Notes under the pieces: model-generated
The model's input: only the letters and a program-made list of their open reading frames with translations
Database searches by the model: none
Told to the model about the DNA's origin: nothing
Translations under genes and position numbers: made by a program
Shown here: in pieces, positions 59,701 through 64,000 of the stretch
How positions within the stretch are numbered: position 1 is the stretch's first letter
Layout: every line of letters starts with the position of its first letter
DNA from: an uncultured Bacteroidales bacterium
GTDB taxonomy: Bacteria > Bacteroidota > Bacteroidia > Bacteroidales > Paludibacteraceae
DNA length: 64,000 bases
Assembly: GCA_934716995.1 (NCBI GenBank)
Contig: CAKUYO010000009.1
Span: 21,802 to 85,801 of the forward strand
Reading direction: 5' to 3'

Positions 59701-59949
59701 CACGACAAGGATATGCAGCCGCAGGCGCTCGACCTCATGCACGCCCACAAGATTGATATGGTTGTCTCTATCCCCAAGGACATCGTCTCCGACCCCTCGC
59801 AGGACAAGTCGTACCCCGTCCGCCGTGCCGCAGTCGATTTGAATATCCCTTTGCTCACCAACCCGCGTCTGGCTGCTGCGTTCATCAACGCTTTCTGCAC
59901 CATTCGCCTCGACGACCTCGACATCCGCTCATGGGATGAATATAAATAA
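56719..59949 (+). CDS. carB: Carbamoyl-phosphate synthase, large subunit
   Basis: A 1076-residue enzyme with two homologous ATP-grasp halves and a C-terminal MGS-like allosteric domain. First half: VLVLGSGALKIGEAGEFDYS (~9-28), RAAYALGGLGSGFCDNEDEL (~169-188), VIEVNARLSRSSALASKATG (~294-313). Second half: IIVLGSGAYRIGSSVEFDWC (~564), RPSYVLSGAAMNVCSNQEQL (~715), VIECNLRASRSFPFVSKVL (~840). The C-terminal ~130 residues (KGYTLYATPGTKRFFDE) are the regulatory domain. It makes carbamoyl phosphate for both UMP and arginine. Start MKLDNIKK at 56719. Confidence 0.96.
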   Translation: MKLDNIKKVLVLGSGALKIGEAGEFDYSGSQALKALREEGVSTVLINPNIATVQTSEGVADKIYFEPVSPYFVEKVIAKERPDGILLSFGGQTALNCGVELYRTGVLDKYGVQVLGTPVQAIIDTEDRELFVERLNEIGVKTIKSEACESIEAARKAASDLGYPVIIRAAYALGGLGSGFCDNEDELNTLAEKAFSFSPQVLVEKSLKGWKEIEYEVVRDRYDNCITVCNMENFDPLGIHTGESIVIAPSQTLTNAEYHKLRALAIRIIRHIGIVGECNVQYAFDPESEDYRVIEVNARLSRSSALASKATGYPLAFVAAKLGMGYGLFELNNSVTKTTPAFFEPALDYVVCKIPRWDLSKFRGVNRELGSSMKSVGEVMAIGRTFEDAIQKGLRMIGQGMHGFTENKALHVDDLDAALSAPTDKRIFAIAQAMYEGYSIDRIHTLTRIDRWFLQRLDNIIQIDARLRRVESLDHLSADLLRRAKQQGFSDFQIARAIGLGQKMDMDSAVLMLRTYRKSIGVLPVVKQIDTLAAEYPAQTNYLYLTYSGTQSDVQYVGDHRSIIVLGSGAYRIGSSVEFDWCGVQALQTIRNNGYRSVMINYNPETVSTDYDMCDRLYFDELTFERVMDIIELENPYGVIVSTGGQIPNNLALKLDAQRVPILGTSAQSIDNAEDRDKFSAMLDRIGVDQPEWSALTSMDDVQRFIGKVGFPVLVRPSYVLSGAAMNVCSNQEQLTKFLQLAANVSKQHPVVISKFMLNTKEVEMDAVARDGEIIAYAISEHVEFAGVHSGDATIMFPAQKLYVETVRRIKKISGNIARELHISGPFNIQFLARDNEIKVIECNLRASRSFPFVSKVLKINLIDIATRIMLHLPAGKPAKSLFDFDYVGVKASQFSFNRLQNADPVLGVDMASTGEVGCLGEDANHALLQSMLSVGQRIPQQSVLFTIGGAKNKVALQEAARQLVEKGYTLYATPGTKRFFDEIGVPVTLVYHPHDKDMQPQALDLMHAHKIDMVVSIPKDIVSDPSQDKSYPVRRAAVDLNIPLLTNPRLAAAFINAFCTIRLDDLDIRSWDEYK

Positions 59950-59952
59950 ACT

Positions 59953-60049
59953 CGACCTCCCAAACCCCTCCAAAGGAGGGGCTTACAGAAAAGGGTGATA
60001 AGTATCCCACATCCATCGAGCCCCTCCTTTGGAGGGGTTGGGGAGGTCA
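59953..60049. repeat. Inverted pair of CCCCTCCAAAGGAGGGG repeats
   Basis: Copy 1 (59956-59983: ACCTCCCAAACCCCTCCAAA, then GGAGGGGC) and copy 2 in reverse (60018-60049: GAGCCCCTCCTTTGGAGGGG, then TTGGGGAGG). Each is a hairpin on its own and the two can pair with each other, between carB and purC. Confidence 0.8.
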
Positions 60050-60066
60050 AAAATTATATCTGTAAA

Positions 60067-61044
60067 ATGAACGCATTAACTCAAACCTCTTTCTCGTTTC
60101 TTGGTCAGACGGGAGTGTACCATGGTAAGGTACGTGATGTCTATTTCCTCGGTCAGAACCTGCTCTGCATGGTGGCTACCGACCGTATCTCGGCTTTCGA
60201 TGTGATTCTGCCGGAGGGTATCCCCTACAAGGGGCAGATCCTCAACCAGATTGCCGCCAAGTTCCTCCGCGACACGGCGGACATCGTGCCCAACTGGCTC
60301 CTCGCTACCCCCGACCCGATGGCGTCGGTCGGTCTCCGCTGCGAGGGCTATCCTGTCGAGATGATTGTCCGCGGCTACCTCTGCGGCAGCGCATGGCGTG
60401 CCTACAAGTCGGGTGTCCGTGAGATTTGCGGCGTCCGCCTGCCAGACGGTATGCGCGAAAACGAAGCCTTCCCCACGCCTATCATCACCCCTACTACCAA
60501 AGCCGAAATCGGTACCCACGACGAGGACATCTCGCGCGAGGAGATTATCGCCCGCGGACTGGTGCCTGCCGACGAGTACGCACAAATCGAACAGTACGCC
60601 ATGGCACTCTTCCGCCGCGGTCAGGAGATTGCCGCCAAACACGGCTTGATTTTGGTTGATACCAAGTACGAGTTCGGTAAGTACAACGGCAAGATTCTGC
60701 TCATGGACGAGGTGCATACGCCCGACTCCAGCCGTTATTTCTATGCCGACGGCTACGAGGAGCGTTTCCGCAACGGCTTGCCGCAACGCCAACTCTCCAA
60801 GGAGTTTGTCCGTGAGTGGCTGATGTCCGAGGGCTTCCAAGGCAAAGAGGGGCAGCAAGTCCCCGAGATGACCCCCGCCATCGTTGCCGGCATCACCGAC
60901 CGCTACATCGAACTCTACGAGCACATCACTGGCGAGAAATTCGTCAAATCGGATGCCTCCGCTGCTTCGGCAACGTCTCTCACCCCCGCCGCCCTCGCCG
61001 CCCGCATCGAGTCCAACGTCTCCGCCTACCTCAAAACCATCTAA
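60067..61044 (+). CDS. purC: SAICAR synthetase
   Basis: A 325-residue ATP-dependent ligase joining CAIR and aspartate. Visible: GKVRDVYFLGQNLLCMVATD (~18-37), RISAFDVILPEGIPYKGQIL (~38-57), VRGYLCGSAWRAYKSGVREI (~102-121), and GLILVDTKYEFGKYNGKILL (~196-215) with DEVHTPDSSRYFYADGY (~216-232). This is the longer form found in Bacteroidota and yeast, with a C-terminal helical end. The start at 60067 (MNALTQTSFS) is chosen; the longer frame passes through the repeat pair. It is the last gene of the cluster, with a perfect terminator downstream. Confidence 0.95.
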   Translation: MNALTQTSFSFLGQTGVYHGKVRDVYFLGQNLLCMVATDRISAFDVILPEGIPYKGQILNQIAAKFLRDTADIVPNWLLATPDPMASVGLRCEGYPVEMIVRGYLCGSAWRAYKSGVREICGVRLPDGMRENEAFPTPIITPTTKAEIGTHDEDISREEIIARGLVPADEYAQIEQYAMALFRRGQEIAAKHGLILVDTKYEFGKYNGKILLMDEVHTPDSSRYFYADGYEERFRNGLPQRQLSKEFVREWLMSEGFQGKEGQQVPEMTPAIVAGITDRYIELYEHITGEKFVKSDASAASATSLTPAALAARIESNVSAYLKTI

Positions 61045-61064
61045 AGAGGTAGTACAGATATTCT

Positions 61065-61109
61065 ATACCGCTCCCCTGCTTTGGCAACAGAGCAGGGGAG
61101 CGGTATTTT
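61065..61109. terminator. Bidirectional terminator of the nucleotide cluster
   Basis: A perfect 16-bp stem (61065-61080 with 61091-61106), core CCGCTCCCCTGCT, 10-nt loop, followed by TTT on the plus strand. It also serves the convergent esterase gene. Confidence 0.85.
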
Positions 61110-61137
61110 AGGTAGGTTTTACAAATGGGTATTTGTA

Positions 61138-61893
61138 CTATTTGCCAAAAGCAAAAATCAGAAAATCACCGATGTATGTTCGCCATACTTTCCAGTTGTG
61201 GCATCCGCTTGTCCGCTCGAAATCGTGTTCCACTCCGTTGCGGTTGAGGTAGCGGTTGGCTTTTCGTGCACGGGGATAGAACAGGTCGCTTCTGCCGCTG
61301 CGAATCCAATACACGCAGTCGGTCTTCTCGTAAGGCAGTTGGTGCTTGCCCAATACGGGCGAGAACAGCCCGACTAACGCAAAATCGCCTGCTTGACTGA
61401 TGATGGCGGCTTGCCGTGCGCCGGAGGACAAACCGGCAATGGCATTTCCGCTTGTCCGGACGGGGTAATGATTGGCGATATAAATCTCTATCTCGGGGAA
61501 ATATGCTTCAAACTCGCCCTTTTTGATATGGTGCAGGTAGTCGTGCATACAGCGGATATAGTCGGGGATACGGGTGGCGTAGGTCGAATCGTGCACGATG
61601 CACAGCGGCATTACGATAATCACAGGGCGGATGCTATCGTTGCTAATCAGGCTGTCGGCAAGCGAACAGATATGTCCTTTCTCTTCCCACGAATACTGAT
61701 TGCCATGTATCCCGTGCAGCAGATATAGCACGGGATAGACCGAGTCGGACGAATAGCAGGGCGGGGTATAAACGGTCATATAGAGCGGCACAGAGTCGTG
61801 CGCCGCTATACGGATGGTGTCCATTCGTGCGTATGCGCTGAGGCTTACAATCAGGCTTGCCGCTGCCAGTATTATTTTCTTATACCTGTTCAT
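61138..61893 (-). CDS. Secreted putative esterase (esterase D-like alpha/beta hydrolase)
   Basis: A 251-residue exported hydrolase with signal MNRYKKIILAAASLIVSLSAYA. Fold landmarks are YPVLYLLHGIHGNQYSWEEK (~51-70), the nucleophile elbow IAGLSSGARQA (GxSxG, Ser near 153), an acid in the following loop, and the catalytic His in GCHNWKVWR near 236. It resembles the feruloyl/acetyl-xylan esterase D group. Substrate is unknown, and a role in envelope or polysaccharide deacylation is an inference. The start at 61893 is chosen for the signal peptide; the open frame runs further upstream. Confidence 0.82.
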   Translation of the reverse strand: MNRYKKIILAAASLIVSLSAYARMDTIRIAAHDSVPLYMTVYTPPCYSSDSVYPVLYLLHGIHGNQYSWEEKGHICSLADSLISNDSIRPVIIVMPLCIVHDSTYATRIPDYIRCMHDYLHHIKKGEFEAYFPEIEIYIANHYPVRTSGNAIAGLSSGARQAAIISQAGDFALVGLFSPVLGKHQLPYEKTDCVYWIRSGRSDLFYPRARKANRYLNRNGVEHDFERTSGCHNWKVWRTYIGDFLIFAFGK

Positions 61894-62093
61894 ACCAAAG
61901 GTTGCACTACAAAAACTGCACCAACTCGAAATGTGTAGTTGTATGCATTGACAGGTATAGAAAAGCGTTTTGTTTTTCGCAGGTAATACCCTAATATACG
62001 CATACATGGATACATTGGCATATTTATTGCAAGGTCGGGTTTTCGGAAAACCCACATCAAACCAAGAAAATTAGAACCTAAAAACATATCTGA

Positions 62094-63788
62094 ATGGAAA
62101 AGAATTCTTGTCCTTTTGTCCCGAATTTTCTGCTCGGTTGCGCAGGCGGGATACAATATCTGAGTTTGAAAAATGCCAGTCGCAACCCGCGCAAGTCGCA
62201 GGAAAAGACCCTCCGTGCCATTCTGACCTACGCACGCGATACGGAGTATGGCAAGGAGCACCATTTTGCCGAGATACTCGAAGCCCCGACCGATACCGAA
62301 CTCTACGCACGCTATCAGAAATACGTGCATCTGAATGATTATGAGGATCTCCGCCCTTATGTGGAGAAACACAAGAACGGCGGCGAGAACATCCTTTTCC
62401 CCGGCAAACCGATTATGTATGCCACTACTTCGGGTACGACCAAAGAGCCGAAATGGGTGCCTATCACCAAAGAATACCTCAACAACATCTACGGCAAGAT
62501 GACCAAGGTCTGGCTCTTCAATTTTATCAAGAACCGCCCGAAGGTATTCACCGGCAAGATTGTGTCGATTGTGGGCAAAGTGAAAGAAGGTGAAGCCCCT
62601 GACGGCACGATGTACGGTTCCGTGAGCGGTGTTACCCAGCGAGACTGCCCGAAGTTCGTAAAGAAACTGTATGCTTCGCCCGCCTCCGTATTCTCCATTG
62701 AGGACTACACCGCCCGCTACTACACCATTATGCGTATGGGTATCGAGCGCAATGTAACGCTTATCGTTACCGCCAACCCGTCCACTATCGTGGAAATGCA
62801 GAACAATGTCAATGAGTACTTTGAGGACTATTGCAACGACATCGAGCATGGTACGCTCAAAGCTTCGCTCAATATCCCGCAATGGATACGCGATGACATT
62901 CAGCCTTACCTCAAACCCAACCCCGAGCGTGCCGACGAACTGCGTGCGCTGAAAGCCAAATACGGCACCATGCTGCCCAAGCACTACTGGCCTAATTTGC
63001 AGATACTCAATACATGGAAGTGCGGCAATACCAAAGTGTATGTCGAGAAATTCAAAGACTCCTTCCCTAAGGGCATGCTCCATCAGGAGTTCGGTTATTT
63101 TGCTTCGGAGTGCCGTTTCGGATTGGTGTTGGACGACACGCTCAATACGGTGCTCTTCCCGCATTTCCACTACTACGAGTTCATCGCCGAGGACGAACTC
63201 GACAGCGAGAACAAGCACTTCTTGCAACTATGGCAACTCGAAAAGGGCAAGCGTTACTGCCCGTATGTAACCACCTTTGCGGGGCTTTACCGCTACAATA
63301 TGAACGACCTTGTAGAGGTGGGCGATTCGTTCTGCAACACGCCGACCGTCCACATGATTCAGAAGGTGAACGGCATTGTAACGATGACGGGTGAGAAACT
63401 GCACGAGCGCCAGTTCATAGAGGCAGTCCACGAGGCGGAGAAGCAGACGGGCTTGCAGACCCGGTTCTTTGTCGGCTTTGCCGATATGGAGTTGTCGGCA
63501 TACCATTTCTACTACGAGTTCGCCGACCAACAGACCACGCAGGCGCAGGCGGAAGAGTTTACCAAAGTGGTGGACAAAGTACTGAAAGACATCAATATAG
63601 AGTATGCTGCCAAGCGTGCGTCGTTCCGCGTGAAAGACCCGCTGACGCACCGCCTTGTCGATCAGTCGTTTGAGAAGTTCAAAGCCGAGTGCATCGCCGA
63701 GGGTGCCCGCGACGGACAATTCAAGATGAACCTGCTCCTCCAGGACGAAAAACGCCACGCCAAGTTCAAGAAACTGGTGGTGGAATAA
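62094..63788 (+). CDS. GH3 auxin-responsive promoter family protein (complete)
   Basis: A 564-residue protein of the GH3 superfamily, which in plants links acids to amino acids through an acyl-AMP. The ATP-binding block MYATTSGTTKEPKWVPITKE (~105-124) resembles the adenylate-forming P-loop. Later blocks include YGSVSGVTQRDCPKF, HQEFGYFASECRFGL (~328-342) and FAGLYRYNMNDLVEVGDSF (~395-413). It is similar over its second half to the truncated protein at 2-892. Function in bacteria is not established, so no reaction is assigned. It lacks the basic tail of the other copy. It stands alone; a terminator hairpin lies at 63843-63874. Confidence 0.88.
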   Translation: MEKNSCPFVPNFLLGCAGGIQYLSLKNASRNPRKSQEKTLRAILTYARDTEYGKEHHFAEILEAPTDTELYARYQKYVHLNDYEDLRPYVEKHKNGGENILFPGKPIMYATTSGTTKEPKWVPITKEYLNNIYGKMTKVWLFNFIKNRPKVFTGKIVSIVGKVKEGEAPDGTMYGSVSGVTQRDCPKFVKKLYASPASVFSIEDYTARYYTIMRMGIERNVTLIVTANPSTIVEMQNNVNEYFEDYCNDIEHGTLKASLNIPQWIRDDIQPYLKPNPERADELRALKAKYGTMLPKHYWPNLQILNTWKCGNTKVYVEKFKDSFPKGMLHQEFGYFASECRFGLVLDDTLNTVLFPHFHYYEFIAEDELDSENKHFLQLWQLEKGKRYCPYVTTFAGLYRYNMNDLVEVGDSFCNTPTVHMIQKVNGIVTMTGEKLHERQFIEAVHEAEKQTGLQTRFFVGFADMELSAYHFYYEFADQQTTQAQAEEFTKVVDKVLKDINIEYAAKRASFRVKDPLTHRLVDQSFEKFKAECIAEGARDGQFKMNLLLQDEKRHAKFKKLVVE

Positions 63789-63799
63789 GGGCTATGGGT

Positions 63800-63838
63800 T
63801 CCTACGCGCCTGCATTGCAGCGCGAGAGAAATTAAAAA
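63800..63838 (+). repeat. TCCTACGCG hairpin repeat, copy after the GH3 gene
   Basis: TCCTACGCGCCTGCATTGCA followed by GCGCGAGAGAAATTAAA. The stem GCGC-TGC with GCA-GCGC encloses ATT. Confidence 0.65.
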
Positions 63839-63842
63839 AAAT

Positions 63843-63874
63843 GAGCGAGGTGTTTTTGCACTTCGCTCTTTTTT
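63843..63874 (+). terminator. Terminator after the GH3-family gene
   Basis: A 10-bp stem GAGCGAGGTG (63843-63852) with CACTTCGCTC (63859-63868), one G-U pair, followed by a T-run. Confidence 0.8.
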
Positions 63875-63880
63875 GTAAGA

Positions 63881-64000
63881 TAACGTGAGTACGAAATAAC
63901 GAAAACTCATAAAACAAAACTTAGGTCTATGGGTCATTTTGCAGGCTGAGAAGTGGGTTCTTGTCCGATGAATAGGGCGTTGCAGGCGATTCAAAAGGTT
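63881..64000. mobile_element. Possible edge of an insertion element
   Basis: TAACGTGAGTACGAAATAAC at 63881 resembles the terminal repeat of the MITE-like element (TAACGTGAGTTCGATATAA). To its right a minus-strand frame is open from the window end (PFESPATPYSSDKNPLL, stopping near 63935). That could be the tail of a transposase, but I do not recognise it. The rest lies outside the window. Confidence 0.35.

Noticed and set aside
2..63788. GH3 paralogues at both ends as borders of a composite transposon or a 61-kb duplication
   Set aside because: The two copies are diverged at the DNA level, the intervening genes are housekeeping genes, and no flanking insertion sequences pair up.
63662..63994. 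110-codon minus-strand frame at the window end
   Set aside because: Most of it is antisense to the GH3-family gene and its terminator; only the outer 120 bp could belong to an element, which is reported separately with low confidence.

Overview
The window is a stretch of a Bacteroidota chromosome, most likely order Bacteroidales. Evidence: promoters of the Bacteroidota type (TTTG or TTG, about 20 nt, then TAnnTTTG), a FecR protein with a DUF4974-like tail, GH3 auxin-responsive-family proteins, the long form of PurF, the exbB/membrane protein/exbD/exbD operon, and a tmRNA whose tag ends in ALAA. I cannot name the genus from sequence alone.

Layout. 1-7.4 kb (+ strand): end of a GH3-family protein, a HAD phosphatase, a PlsC-like acyltransferase, an EamA transporter, an ECF sigma factor/FecR/STN-domain signalling cassette, and a GT4 glycosyltransferase. 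7.5-9.5 kb (- strand): a PpiD/SurA-like folding factor. 9.9-10.4 kb: tmRNA. 10.4-19.3 kb: a MITE-like element, a lipoprotein, a GH73-LysM peptidoglycan hydrolase, a DUF721 protein, MutS2, an outer-membrane protein, a lipoprotein phosphoesterase and glycogen phosphorylase. 19.4-20.9 kb: a lipoprotein behind a long structured leader. 21.0-23.5 kb (-): an ExbB/ExbD proton-motive-force operon. 23.7 kb (-): tRNA-Ser(GGA). 24.1-27.7 kb (-): TatD, QueA and an RlmL-like methyltransferase. 28.3-30.2 kb: a secreted beta-sandwich protein.

30.76-61.04 kb holds 24 consecutive same-strand genes for de novo nucleotide synthesis. All steps to UMP are present (carA, carB, pyrB, pyrC, pyrD/pyrK, pyrE, pyrF). 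So are all steps to IMP (the purF-like gene, purD, purN and purT, purL, purM, purE, purC, purB, purH), except a separate purK. AMP (purA, purB) and GMP (guaB, guaA) formation and the one-carbon enzyme folD are also there. A perfect 16-bp terminator hairpin closes the cluster. After it come a secreted esterase (-), a second GH3-family gene (+), and what may be the edge of an insertion element.

The most unusual points are these. (1) Aspartate carbamoyltransferase carries a C-terminal four-cysteine tail that looks like the zinc domain of the regulatory chain PyrI, without the allosteric domain. (2) Many gene junctions are filled with several families of short, word-like repeats that supply the C-termini of PyrK, PyrD, PurM and FolD and form in-frame segments inside QueA and PyrK. 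(3) A 145-bp element with terminal inverted repeats has a second, partial copy whose hairpin differs but still pairs. (4) A triple 11-bp repeat lies at nearly the same distance upstream of two promoters (tmRNA and a secreted protein). (5) A ~380-nt leader contains two mutually exclusive pairings. (6) The 3' end of tRNA-Ser is duplicated 118 bp downstream, like a relic attachment site.
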